Under the pieces are notes generated by a model. It ran no database searches and was not told where the DNA came from. It saw nothing but the letters and a program-made list of their open reading frames with translations. Below are positions 35,555-47,589 of a stretch of DNA of 64,000 nucleotides, in pieces. The translations under genes and the position numbers were made by a program. Origin of the DNA: Mytilus galloprovincialis (Eukaryota > Mollusca > Bivalvia > Mytilida > Mytilidae); NCBI RefSeq assembly GCF_965363235.1, contig NC_134845.1, forward strand, positions 82,413,913-82,477,912, given 5' to 3'. How positions within the stretch are numbered: the stretch's first letter is position 1; every line of letters starts with the position of its first letter.

Positions 35555-36221
35555 TCCCGCCTAAAATGTTGTTTATACCTCACACTATGCAAGTATTTAG
35601 TATACAGGTATCAGCTACTAGTATTATTTATTGCGTTCATTTTTAATGAAAGTCAATAGAGAATTAATTTTATTTTTTTATATTACACTAACTAACTTCA
35701 AAATACATTTAAAAAGAGTCTAACATACCGTTTACCCTTTTTTTTTAAGTATTGAATTTATCTTTGTAAAGATTTTATATTTATGGCCTTTATGTTTACG
35801 CAATTTTTAGATAAGTAATTATTATTATCGGTCGTTTCACTGTCTATAGCACTATCCCCAGCCCTTAATACAATTGCATATCACGGCTTTATGACGTCAA
35901 ATAATTTGACCCGGCCTCAATAACTATGACCCAGACTTATCTGCGACGTCATAATGTTTACCTGACGTTGATAAGTTTGACCCAAAGCTATCATGGCATC
36001 TTCCGGTTGCTGGTTAAACTAAGAAAATACTTTAACAAGACGCAAATACGTCCCGATAAATCGATTATCAGCTGCGAGTCACAATATGAAGCTTTTTGTC
36101 GAGTGAGCGCAGCGAATATAAGGGGAGAACAACGACACAACAGAAACACAACATTGAAATGCCTTCATATTGTGTAATCAGTACTTATTATACAATATGT
36201 ATAAGAGCGCAGTATATAATA
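35555..36221. other. Unit 2-specific DNA at the recombinase site
   Basis: Replaces 12800-16856 of unit 1. Includes an inverted pair TCACAATATGAAG / CTTCATATTGTG (36080-36175) with a GAGTGAGCGCAGCGAA middle, similar in style to the CG-loop palindromes. Confidence 0.55.
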
Positions 36222-37090
36222 TTAAAATTACCCTAAGCGATTTACAACACATATGCATTCATACATATATATATATAAGTATTAACAAAAAAAAAAAATA
36301 ATTACGTCACCTTGTCAAAAACAAAGTAAATGAAAAGGTGAAGGTCAAAGTATGCATTAGTTTAGCCATGAATAGTACTGCATATATATTAATGTAGGAC
36401 ATGTAGTTGAAATTATGGAAGTCATTTTCAAAAATGTGGTTTAAATTTAGGATCAGTTCGTTGATTGTTAGTTATTACGGCAATAGCAAACGAGGGATTG
36501 AAGAAGTTCAAAAGATAATGGGTTATAAAAGAATGATGGGTCATTTAGAATAATGTTTAACCCGCTTAATTAAAACGAAATCACACAACTGAGAAAGGAA
36601 TTAAGTTTACAAATTTTTTAGTTTGTATTTTTTTTATATATATATTTCAAAATATTGTGTTTTCTATCGACATAAATTTTTAAAGTTCCGTAGATAATAT
36701 TTGCTCGTTTTTTTTTTTCTTTTTTTTTCTGTGGTAACCATTCATCGAATAAGGAATATGTTTATCTCATACATAAGCCTCGTCCCGTATGCATAAAACA
36801 TATTAATTGATGTGTCCCTTTAATTTAGATTTCACTAAGAATTCCCTTAGTTAAATAAAATTCATAAGTCATATGTCTAAAATTACTGAAGTCTTCACTT
36901 TAGGAATACTTAAATCGGAATCTTTCTCTAATTACCGTTTGCTATATGTTAGCTCATCGCATGTAATCATCCTTGTAAAAGTTTGTTTTGATTATTAATG
37001 TTGATTGACCAATACACATTTTATTAAGACCTTGGGTTGAATTGATATTGGCGTGTAAAACAATCAAAAAATACGTAACCAATTATAAAG

Positions 37091-37962
37091 GTCACGTCAA
37101 GAGAACGAGGCACTCTCTCTACACGAGGCATCTGTATTAACGTCCCCATTCTGAACGGACGTGGCTGCGAACTTATACATCCGGCACAGTCAAACGGACG
37201 CCAAGTGTTTTACTGCCTGTCGGCAGAATATCAATCTGACCGTATTTATATTCACTAGTCACCCATGGGGATATGGGGGATAGAAGGTAATAACAATAAG
37301 TACAGAAAATTTCATTAGGAGAGATTCTAAAGAGATCAAAAGGCGTGGGGGCTACTTATGCATGGAATGATAAAAGTTAGAGGGGCACTAGCTACGAGAT
37401 ATATAAAAAATCTAATATATTATTTTTCTTTGCACAATCATAAAAGAAATGCAAATAGTGAAATAATAATTCGCTTTTTGCAGCCAGTATGGTTCAATTT
37501 TGTCAAAATAAGCTAAAAAAACGCTGATTATGAATTATTCACTTGCCACTGAATAATTCGACCTCATTGAATCCGTATTCATGTGAACTTTTAACCCCTT
37601 AGCCTGAGATGGATAACACTTGAAGTATATGTGTAAAGTTATTTACAGGAAAAGAATGTCAACATTGAAAGTGAAACAAATAAAAGGTTAATCATTGATT
37701 GACTGATTCGATCCACAAAAAAATCATTCTTATACAGGTAAATACAATGATAAACATTTATTTTCATCTATAATATGAAATTAAATAGACCTAGAATAAT
37801 TCAACAGCACGAGTTTGCTTAATCTATTCATATCTGTATTTATGTTTACATCGCTTATATGGTCATCGGATGACTTTATATGTCAACTCGATAATTAATT
37901 AGATGGCGTTTAGACTGAAATACACACGAAACGAAGCTACGTTTTTTAATGCCCGTGCCCTG
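37091..37962. other. No gene recognised
   Basis: 37090-37280 has a GC-richer block (CACAGTCAAACGGACGCCAA) that looks like a dispersed repeat; the rest is AT-rich. Confidence 0.4.
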
Positions 37963-38360
37963 TTAAGGGAGTTCGCTTCTCAGTTTCAAAGTAATTAACT
38001 TTTCAAAACACTAGTTTATATTGATAAGGGATTAATAAAGGAATCCAAAGAGCAAAAAAAATATATAGGTCACCGTGCTTGTTTTCGTGATATTAGCCAT
38101 TGAAATTTTGGCGGGCAAATATTCTCTCTTGGCTTTTCATAGCTTTATCATTGACAAGTTGAAGTTCTCAAAAACTGTTAAAAAGTAATTAAAATTTTAT
38201 AAGACTTTTACAGATGGCTTATCATTATACATGTAAAAGATTTACAAAAAGAAAAATGAGGGTCACCGGGCAAATTTTTTCAAGGCATTCAAATGGATAA
38301 AACCAGAGGATTCCAAAAATCTGACAAAAAATCCAAAACATGACAAGCCAGCTTCCTTAA
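37963..38360. mobile_element. TTAA-flanked inverted-repeat MITE
   Basis: About 398 bases bounded by TTAA on both sides, with imperfect inverted ends GGGAGTTCGCTTCTCA and (reversed) GGAAGCTGGCTTGTCA. TTAA targets are used by piggyBac and Kolobok elements; class inferred. Non-coding. Confidence 0.6.
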
Positions 38361-39524
38361 TTGTTTATTTTAGACTTTTAATAGTTTGGATAAATGTTTT
38401 ACTTTGTTATTAATCAAACATGAAAATTTGATTAAAATTGGTGAACATGAATTTAAAAGCTAGTGCCCCTTTAAAATATCAAAAGAAGTTGAAATTAATC
38501 ACTACCATTTTTTTTATTTCGATTTAAATCAAACTTTTTTTCACTTACCTTCTGGCAACCATTATAAAGAGGGTTAGGATCAATTTTCCATAAATTTCAA
38601 TCAAAACAGGGTCATTTTTAAATTAAAGTCCTCCAATCTTGACTAGAACACACATTATCCGTTCTTATGTTTACTGTAAAATATTATCATCATCATAGCA
38701 TATATCAGAATATTTCAAGTTCGTTTGAAAGTTAGCGATGCATTTAGATGACTTAAAACCGTATGCACTCTTTCTAGATTTAAGAAAAAATTAAGCAGAC
38801 ATACAAATTTAGTCGAATTCTTCGAATAGACCATGCTTTATTTAGATTGAATGCGGTTTAGATATTATAAGTATGGTATATCGACTTCGAATTCCACGGA
38901 GTAGGTCTTAAAAACTTTTTGATTTTGTACCAGTGAGTGCAACAAATTCATGGAAAATTTGCCCTTTATCTTTAGAACAAAACAACATATTTGAAAATTA
39001 AACCGATGTCCCCAGTTCCTCCAGTAAACAGGATTTTGCATGCCGAAAGACCATAATCGCTCCCTTTTTTCCCTCTTTTGTACTAACAATCGATACCAGA
39101 CGGTGTATTTTAACTAAAACGTTCAATTTTATCTATGTAAGAATGCATGAACAGGGGAATTAAAAGAAAAATAATTGAATGAATTCCGTGAGTGTAAAAA
39201 CTGTGAGTATTGTATGATTACATAATAGCGAGATTGAAACATAAGGGTAGAATGAAATTGTTTAATTTTCCTCTGTTATCCTTGGTTTTTATGATTATAC
39301 GTGAATTTAAGAAAATTCTAATTTTCATTAATATTGAGCAATAAACAAACGAAATATTACTGATATAGTTATTGATGATTAAAGAACAACGAATGATTTC
39401 TATTAATAACAACCAAGAGAGCAAAGCACTATCATGATCAAAACTCGTAAATTTTTTATTTTATATATGAACGTGGTAAAGATTTTATATTTTGAAGACA
39501 TTTCTTTTTTACATAATTATACGC
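38361..39524. other. No gene recognised
   Basis: AT-rich DNA with short chance open frames on both strands. Confidence 0.5.
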
Positions 39525-39985
39525 ACAGTTAAATAAAGGCAACAGTAGTATACCGCTGTTCAAACTCATAAATCCATGGACTAAAAAAAAATCGGGGTAA
39601 CAAACTAAAACTGAGGGAAACGCATTAAATATAAGAGGAGAACAACGACACAACACTACAATGTAACACACACAGAAACGGACCAAGCATCAGACAAAAT
39701 TCCACGAGAATAACAAATATAACATCAAAATCAAATACATGAATTAGGGATAGACAAGTACCGTGACACGTCTTATCGCAATGTCAATTTACACTCAAAA
39801 ATAAGAGAAAACAAACTACGCAACGTTAGATTGTAACACACACAGAAACGAACTATAATATAACAATGGCCATATTCCTGACTTGGTACAGGACATTGTT
39901 AAAGGAAAAAATGGTGGGTTGAACCAGGTTTTGTGGCATGCCAAACCTCGCACTTTAATGGCAATGTTAAAAACTATTGTTATAC
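39525..39985 (-). mobile_element. Dispersed repeat (family B)
   Basis: Near-identical to 5115-5490 over most of its length (GGCAACAGTAGTATACCGCT, then AACAATGGCCATATTCCTGA) and extends further to AACCAGGTTTTGTGGCATGC. Confidence 0.7.
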
Positions 39986-40769
39986 TGTATTGTTATGTCG
40001 TTTTTAAATTTCCATTAAATTGTTATGATTCGGCAATGTATCCGTAATAAAAAAAAGACATATTTGTACTTATTATCAAGTATGTAACTGAATTTCATTG
40101 AAGTAAAATGACAAAGGATTAGGGGCAATAAGGCCCTTTTTTGGCCCAAAATTTACTGCAAATTTAAAAGTTATCATAATTATTCTTTAATTACTGAAAA
40201 CTTGACTCAGGTACAAAGTCTTCAAAAAAAAAAAAAAAAAAAAAAAAAAATCAAATTTGACATTGAACGAGTTACCATGGCAACAAATCATGACTTAATT
40301 TGCATATTGTGCAAAATGTTGTGATTTTCAATGTTTTTCATAAAATTTTAAGTATATTTTAGATTGAAAAAGTAGGTGCGCACCCGAGAAACAACTTTAT
40401 ATTTAGTGGGATTATGTCAATAGTTATAATAAAGCTTCTGTTAAATTATTTTGTTGTTTCCTGGCTGCGCACGATGTTTCCACAATGGAAATAAAGTTAG
40501 AAAACTGCATAAATTCTGTATTTTTCATCATTTTTGTGAAAACAGTACATATTATGACGTAATTGTGGCGTCATCAGATAAAAATCTTTATATTTTTTAT
40601 TTATGTTTCTCCACAGTATGCATTTTTTAACACTATGTGCCAATTTGAAATAGTTATCAAATGTTTTATTTTCTTGGGCCAAAACCAGACATTAATGCCC
40701 CGCCCCTACTCCTTAGGACCACACCTCCATTTACATAGTAATTTACAAATATAGGGGGAGCGTTCAGAT
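39986..40769. other. No gene recognised
   Basis: Poly-A run at 40226 and AT-rich DNA. A 61-63 codon pair of opposing frames near 40500-40750 has no family features. Confidence 0.5.
40226..40251. repeat. Poly-A run
   Basis: Roughly 24 consecutive A bases in otherwise unremarkable DNA. Confidence 0.9.
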
Positions 40770-41070
40770 AAAAAAAAAAACATGTCTTACCCCGCCGCAT
40801 TTTTTGCGCCTGTCCAAAGTCAGGAGCTTCTGGCCTTTGTTAGTCTGGTTTGATTTTTAATTTTAGTTTCTTGTGTTAATTCGGAGTTTATTATGACGTC
40901 CATTATGACTGAACTAGTATGCATATTTGTTCAGGGGCCAGCTGAAGGACGCCTCCGGGTGCGGGAGTTTCTTACTACATTGAAGACCCATTGGTGGCCT
41001 TCGACTGTTATCTGCTCTATGGTCGGGTTGTTGTCGCTTAGACACATTCCCCATTTCCATTCTCAATTGC
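40770..41070 (-). mobile_element. Dispersed repeat (family C)
   Basis: Reverse copy: CCCCGCCGCATTTTTTGCGC, CTGAAGGACGCCTCCGGGTG and TCCCCATTTCCATTCTCAA. Confidence 0.7.
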
Positions 41071-41514
41071 ATGCATTTGAGCAGATGCAATTAATCTAAT
41101 GAATGAATTAACATTTTGTTTGCAAAAGCATAAATAACTTGCTATGACAATAAATAGACAGGTATATACAATGTGACAAAACGACATATAGTAGAGAACG
41201 ACACATAATGTAATAAAGGTAGTCTACAATCAATTTACAATACATGATCTAATTTCCCATGCATGTTTTAGATAGTTACACAATTTAATTGTAATTGATT
41301 TAAAGTTTGCTTGAACAAATGTAAAAGTTTTAAAGTATTTGGTCAAGAACAATATTTTGGCAGAATGTCTTTTTAAAATCAATTAAATTGCCAAGAAAAA
41401 ACTAAAAAAAAAAACAAAAAATGTCAAAATAACATACAGAATAGGAAAACTAGAAAACCGCAGAAAAATTATATCGACAGTTTTGTATTTCATGTGTTGC
41501 TTCATGTCAATTAA

Positions 41515-41945
41515 TTGCATCAGAGCAGTACCAGGTTCAACCCACCATTTTTTCATTAAAAATGTCTTGTACCAAGTCAGGAAAATGGCCATTGTTATAT
41601 CATAGTTCGTTTCTGTGTGTGTAACATTTTTACGTTGTGTTTCCTTTGTGTCATTTGTTTTCTCCTATTTTTGAGTGTGAATTCACTATACTATAAAACG
41701 TGTCACGGTACTTTTTTATCCCAAATTCATGTATTTGGTTTTAATGTTATATTGGTTATTCTCATCGGATGTTGTCTAATGCTTAATCCGTTGCTGTATA
41801 TGTTACATTTTAATGTTGTGTCGTTATTCTCCTCTAATATTTAATGCGTTTCCCTCAGTTTTAGTCTGTTACCCCGATTTTGTTTTTTGTCCATAGATTT
41901 ATGAGTTTTGAACAGCGGTATACTACTGTTGCCTTTATTTATTCA
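41515..41945 (+). mobile_element. Dispersed repeat (family B)
   Basis: Opposite orientation to 39525-39985; runs from GGTTCAACCCACCATTTTTT to AGCGGTATACTACTGTTGCC. Confidence 0.7.
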
Positions 41946-42161
41946 ATTTGTTTGACTGTGGTCGATACCTCTGTTGGTCGAAGAAATGATTATATCATCG
42001 TTAACATAAGTATGTTGTTATTAAAATTATCGCCTGTAGAAAGTAATGTTATATTTCTATTTTAAGTGTTCATAATGAGAACAAGATAAACGTCCTTTGA
42101 CTTTGGTTGTCAAGAACGTTCACACGTACATCATCATCATGCAATTCCTTTGTTAATGAAG

Positions 42162-42308
42162 TATGGACCAATCAAACACTCACAACAATAACAATCCCAT
42201 AATGCAACATAATTTCTGCAGTGGTCCATTGATCAGACTCCTTTAGATGTTTAAGCTATAACCATCGTCGTTTCACGCATTCTCTGAATTACCGTTCACG
42301 TAGCTAAC
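42162..42308 (+). promoter_or_regulatory. Promoter of copy 3
   Basis: Diverged version of the conserved promoter: a CCAAT box at 42168-42172, a changed inverted partner (GTGGTCC) near 42221, the shared block CCCATAATGCAACATA, and a TTTAAG box near 42250. It shares the CATCGTCGTTTCACGC stretch with copy 1 just before the ATG. Confidence 0.55.
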
Positions 42309-45300
42309 ATGGGAAAAACTACTCTGGTGGTTTTGTTTGTGGCAATAACAATGATTAATCAGTATAAAGGTAAGTGTTAATTTTTCAGGACTTTTTAATA
42401 ATAATAAAAGAAGTTTACAAATATACATCGATGTAGGTAGAGGTTGTTACATTCGCATACCTCAAATTTGTAAAACTTCCATGTTCAATTTCTCAACGGC
42501 CGTTAAATAATTGATAGTCTTTGAGGGATATGCCTTTTGGGGTGTGTCGTGTAGTTTATTTGTTATATTTTTGTGAAGTGATTTTGTGGATTGTTTCTTG
42601 TTTTCGACGCTTTACTTCTGGTTTGAAAGATAATGAATTTAGCCAAAATTGGAATTCTATCGAAAGGAAAGTGTTGTTCAGTATGGCTTTTCTAAAACCT
42701 ATCAATTTGATGGGTGAAAAAATTATTTTCATCCTATTTTTACGAAACACTAACACATTACTGTGTCAAAATGTTCTTCAACATAAATTGTTAACACATA
42801 GCACATTTATAATTTATTTTATTGTTGTGAAATAATTAAAAGTCTTTAAAAAAATTGATTTTTTTTTTGGGGGGGGGAGGGTCTTATTGCTATTTTTTTA
42901 TAAGTGATTTTGTGATTTTTTTTCGTCGTTTTATCTAGTTAAAGCAGTGATTCATTTTACAAGAATATAATATGTTACATATTAAAGATTTTTATTTACC
43001 TAACTCTAAAATAATTTGTTATGAAATTACAGGCGAACCGAACGTTGCATGTACCGGTCGAGGTGGATATTGTTCCGATTCTAATAGATGTTCATCATCA
43101 GGAGGTTATGTGGAAAAACTAACTTTTAAGTGCAAATGTGGTATTGCATGTTGCAAATGTACTGGTAGGTAACGAACTCATTTAAGCAATAATATTTCAT
43201 GTATACCGACTGGTATGATTATTGCTCAGGCCTATTTGCTAGTCATGAATACAAATTTGAGAGAAAAAAAAACTGTACGCATACGCAAAATTGATTCATT
43301 TGGAAAATATTCTGTGTGGTCCAAATTTTCAACAACTATTCTGAATGAATTGAAAATAAACTAAACATAGATACCAGGACTAAATTTTGTATATACACCA
43401 GACGCGCGTTTCGTCTTCAAAAGACTCATCAGTGACGCTTGAATACAAAAACGTTAGAAAAAAAAAAATAAAGTCCAAAGTTGAAGAGCATTGAGATTCA
43501 AAATTCCTAAAAGTGTTGCCAAATACAGCTAAGGTAATCTATGCCTGAGGTAGAAAAGCCTCATTATTTCAAAAAATTCAAAATTTTGTAAACAGTTAAT
43601 TTATAAATATAACAATATCAATGATAATTCATGTCAGCACAAAAAGTGCTGACTACTGGGCTTGTGATACCCTCGGGGAAATAAATCTCCACCAGCAGTG
43701 GCATCGACCAAGTAAATAAGTTCCATGACATAGAATATTTCGAAATACTTTTTTTTCACAAATATATCTAATAAATCATTGTGAATACACATACAGATCT
43801 TGTGTTTTTTTCCTTCCTTTTTTTATACATGACTTTTCCTGAATCCACTCCGCTATCGATATGATCATATGATCCGTGTTCCATTTATAGTTGGTCACGG
43901 TGCTTCTTCATCAAACATGTGAGAATAGACTTTATTTCTCTACACTATAAATTAATCATCGTGAAGGTACATGTATATCTTGTTTTTTGCATAATGTTTG
44001 TGAATCACACAATATGAAATCTAAATATACCGTATATTACATGTCGTGACTTGACCTATCATGGTTTACTTTTATGACTTGTTTCTTTCAACGCTATTCC
44101 CTATGTACAATTTCATTCTTTAATTGACCCTTTTTAATTTTTTTCATTCCAGCGTCACTGATGAGTAGTTTGTAGACGAAACGCGAGTCTGGCGAACACA
44201 TTTGTAATCATGGTATGTTTTATGGGTTTATTACATATAACTCATCATACATGTAGATACCAGGAATAACATTTAACGCGCGTTTCGTCTACAAAAGACT
44301 CATCAGTGACGCTCGAATAAAAAATCTTATAAAGGCCAAATAAAGTACGAAGTTGAAGAGCATTGATACCACTATAAGGATGTCACAAGTAGAAATGGAT
44401 TTGATTATCTATTCCTTAGCAATGCAGGAAAACCCCGGGGAAGTTTGTTTTATGATTAAAACACATATCAACAACGCATCTTATAGCAATACAAACGAAA
44501 ACCGTCCCATATCAACAAACTTCACTCAAACAGGTATTCCATTATTTCTCCGTATTCGAGTTATAATAAATGTATCAGAATATGTTTATCCACCTAAGCA
44601 ATTGATTACATCTCTGTTTACGATGAAAGTCTTTTTTTCGATGAAACTCTAGAGCACTGGTTTATTAGACTTTTGTAACCCTTTTTTGCCAGTTTGGTAT
44701 CTCTGCTTCTTTAAAATATGAATTTAAATTTCTTTTTAATTTATCACAAAGCAGTCTCTGCTGTGATCAACCTGTTAATCACTCATCCGTTTATTCATAG
44801 ACACATGTTCTGATGGTTCTACATGTATGAATGACGGTGAAACATGTAATGGAATAAAAGATACAAACGGATGTTGTGGCACCAGGTTTTGTTGTACACC
44901 TATTATGAAAACAACACCTGAACCAACGACACCTATAATAACAACAACACCTATTATGACAACGACACCTGAACCGTGTAAGTAATTTACATGTAGCTTT
45001 CACAGATAATAAAAAAAATGATATGCGGAACATTTATAATTAATCATAATTTACTGAAAAATAGTCTACTTTCTAATCTTTGAAAAGTTCCAACAGAATC
45101 GATTATACATGATCCTAGGTTTTTATCAATTAAAAGTTGTACGTCTCAAAACGTCCCGAAAGATCGACCTCAGGTGATCCATGATCCTGGGTCGTTATCA
45201 CTGAGAAGGTTGACGTTATGGGTGTTGCAGTTCTAGTTCGTTTTATAAGCTCTAAAAATGAAAACACGTTATCAATTTCATGCGTCCGAAGTGATTTTTG

Positions 45301-47107
45301 GATTTACCTTCATCAGGAACGCTCAACGCCGAATATTTGAAAGGCAAGGACATATAAGAACCGGAAACATTGAAGAGCTATAAACCAAAAATCTAAATAT
45401 TCAATATAAGGTCGTCAGTTATAGCAAAAAATATAGACCATTTGAAATAAATGATAATGACAACTACTAACTTAAAATCAGAAATATGAGAATAACATGA
45501 CTTATCCAACTCGGGTTCATTTTTTTTTTGGGGGGGGGGGGGGGTGACTTTTTAATAAGATGAGAACAAATGGGCTGATATTGATACAAAATTATAAATC
45601 ATTTAATATGTGATATGTCTACTGGTTGACTGTAAGTTGTTGAGGGTTTCATCAGACCCGTAGTTCAACACTTCTAGACTGGCATGACAATATGGATATA
45701 TTGGTTTTATTGAAATTTGTTGTAGTTATAAATAAAATAACAAAAAAATATTTTTGAATAAAACAAAATGTGTCTCTCTCATACACCGCTCTTAATCCAT
45801 GTCCGCGTTTGTAAATACAATGGTACTTTTTAATATAATAGTTTTCAAAAAATGTATTAAGATTTTGAAATTTCAAATCTTATGACTTCCAATTTCACTG
45901 AGGAGACATTAATTGAAGAAATGCACATCGGAAGCTGTGCAAACAGGTTACGTGCCGTTACTGTTATTAAATTAAGTCAATAAGATAAAAAGCAAGTCAT
46001 CAAGTGTGTTATTTTACAGGTGTACCAAACTGTGCTGGGACTTGTAGGAACAAGTGTATACGTGGTGAAGATTTTTCTTATTCAGGATGCTGCGGATTGA
46101 AATGTTGCATGTAAGTTTAAGTTAGGGTGGTACAAATTATCTTGACTAAAGTCAATTTGGCTCGTTTAATTTTCATAAAATTTTATAAATACATATAATT
46201 TGACCTTTTGACAAAAGTATAAACATTTCAGAAATTTGAATCACACACTTCATCGAAAAAAAATCACTGTTCAGAAACGAGCCGCAAATTGTCTCCCAAA
46301 TCTTTGTTAGTTAAAAAAAAAATTAAAAATATGCCTGTCATAAACATCGATCATTAGCGGTTGTCTATTACCGTATCTTCGTGTGGTAGTTTTAGGAATT
46401 GAAGATTATTCAAAACCTTAGAAGGCCTCGGTTGAAAAAAATCACATTTGGTTTAAAGCCGTGGTTATTTAAAGTTTGACATAATCGTTGTATTATCCAT
46501 ATCAATTAATAGCTGAATCGAGTATTTCGTTCAAATGATGTATAGAAACAAAAATTACAAATAAAGCTCTGATTAAAATAAAACGACATTTTCAAGTTCC
46601 AAAGTAATAATTTTATATCAATACAATTCACATTTCACCAGTTACCCCGAATGAAACCCTGTTATTTGTAATTTTCTCGGTTTTACATGTATTGGTTCAA
46701 CGTGTCAATATGCTTTTGAATTGAAAAGTGTGTGCAAAGCCAAACTACAAATTTATATAAAAGTCATTTCTTCGACAAGTTATGCATGTTTAAAATTCAA
46801 TCAAAACAAGCTTAATAAAATGCTTGATTTTTTTGTTTTAGTTTAAACGTAAATACTTAATTTACTTTATAGTCATTGATAAACTATATATATTATGAAC
46901 TGCATGTCCTTAAACGTTTGATGAGCTCTTCATATTTTAATGTTGTTTTTTTTTTTTTATTTTCAAATTTTTGGGCTTCAAGCAACACTGCAAACATTTT
47001 AAATTAGCATTCGCACCCATTGCGCTGAGTGCAGTAAAATTTTAACAGGTACAGTTATTATAAATTAACGAAAACAATCTTTTTATTTCAGTTATAATGA
47101 TGACTGA
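42309..47107 (+). CDS. Three-module cysteine-rich secreted peptide, copy 3
   Basis: The most complete member: 158 residues from five exons at 42309-42369, 43033-43164, 44801-44977, 46020-46110 and 47092-47107, all with GT-AG borders and in frame. Exon 1 gives a signal peptide (MGKTTLVVLFVAITMINQ). Module A keeps all eight cysteines and the same spacing as copy 1. Module B (C-x5-C-x6-C-x8-CC-x4-CC) is followed by a Thr/Pro-rich linker of about 25 residues with repeated TTP units, which could carry O-glycans; this linker is much longer than in copy 1. Module C is C-x3-C-x3-C-x3-C-x10-CC-x3-CC. The protein ends KCCIYNDD. An AATAAA follows the stop. There is no transmembrane segment after the signal peptide, so a secreted disulphide-rich peptide is expected; a defence role is inferred from mussel peptide families. 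I do not recognise a named family for the whole layout. Confidence 0.85.
43365..43720 (+). mobile_element. Dispersed repeat (family D)
   Basis: In intron 2 of gene copy 3: ACGCGCGTTTCGTCTTCAAA to GGCATCGACCAAGTAAATA. Confidence 0.7.
44150..44370. mobile_element. Two facing family D end fragments
   Basis: 44155-44220 (minus) and 44250-44370 (plus) both carry the GACGAAACGCG/CATCAGTGACGCT end and face each other in intron 2 of copy 3. Confidence 0.6.
45120..45440. repeat. Dispersed repeat (family G) in intron 3 of copy 3
   Basis: TTGGATTTACCTTCATCAGG, AACGCTCAACGCCGAATATT and GCAAGGACATATAAGAACC look like a relative of family D ends. No second copy is in the window, so this rests on recognition only. 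Confidence 0.35.
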
Positions 47108-47152
47108 AGAAAAAGTTTATTGGAGAACAATTACTGTATGTGTAACAGTTAA

Positions 47153-47158
47153 AATAAA
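47153..47158 (+). terminator. Polyadenylation signal of copy 3
   Basis: AATAAA lies 45 bases after the stop codon of copy 3, fitting a short 3' UTR. Confidence 0.6.
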
Positions 47159-47589
47159 ATGATTAAAAATGGTATAATATTGTTGTTGTGCGTAAAAAAA
47201 TCCGCATAGAAACCACAGGGATACTTCAAACTCAAAACGCACAGATACAAAACGGTTCATCTAGAAATAATCGTATGCCGTTTATTGTTGTCCATTGCTA
47301 CGTCCTTCTTTGCCATATTTTACTTCTAAAATGCCATACCGTATTTCGTTTCAAGCTACAGTGATCTCACACTGGTGTTGTGAGTTTGATTGCCAGTTTG
47401 GGATAAGGTTAGTTTGACTCATATCTTAACTAAATAGGTTTGCTAGTTTCCCATTAGAAAGTTCTTTTCGGGCATTCCGACCATCTCTTCTAATAAAAGT
47501 ACTGCCCACAATGATATACACACTAGTGGTGAAAGCGAAATTTATGACCAATAAAAAATAAAGGAATTATAGTAATGATAGCTGAGACC

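Larger units (their letters stand above)
26352..37090. repeat. Segmental duplication, unit 2
   Basis: Second half of the duplication, carrying the decayed gene copy. Its left edge falls at the 3' end of a truncated retroelement (25598-26350). Its right edge falls near 37090, where unit 1 is interrupted by a retroelement relic at 17680. It lacks the 4 kb block at 12800-16855 of unit 1 and carries an unrelated 0.67 kb there (35555-36220). Confidence 0.8.

Noticed and set aside
42521-42835. 104-codon open frame in intron 1 of copy 3
   Set aside because: AT-rich, no family features, and no counterpart in the introns of copies 1 and 2.
44353-44652. 99-codon open frame in intron 2 of copy 3
   Set aside because: It begins in a family D end fragment and has no supporting features.
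44791-45033. Minus-strand frame over exon 3 of copy 3
   Set aside because: Shadow of the real coding exon; the cysteine-rich text arises from its reverse complement.
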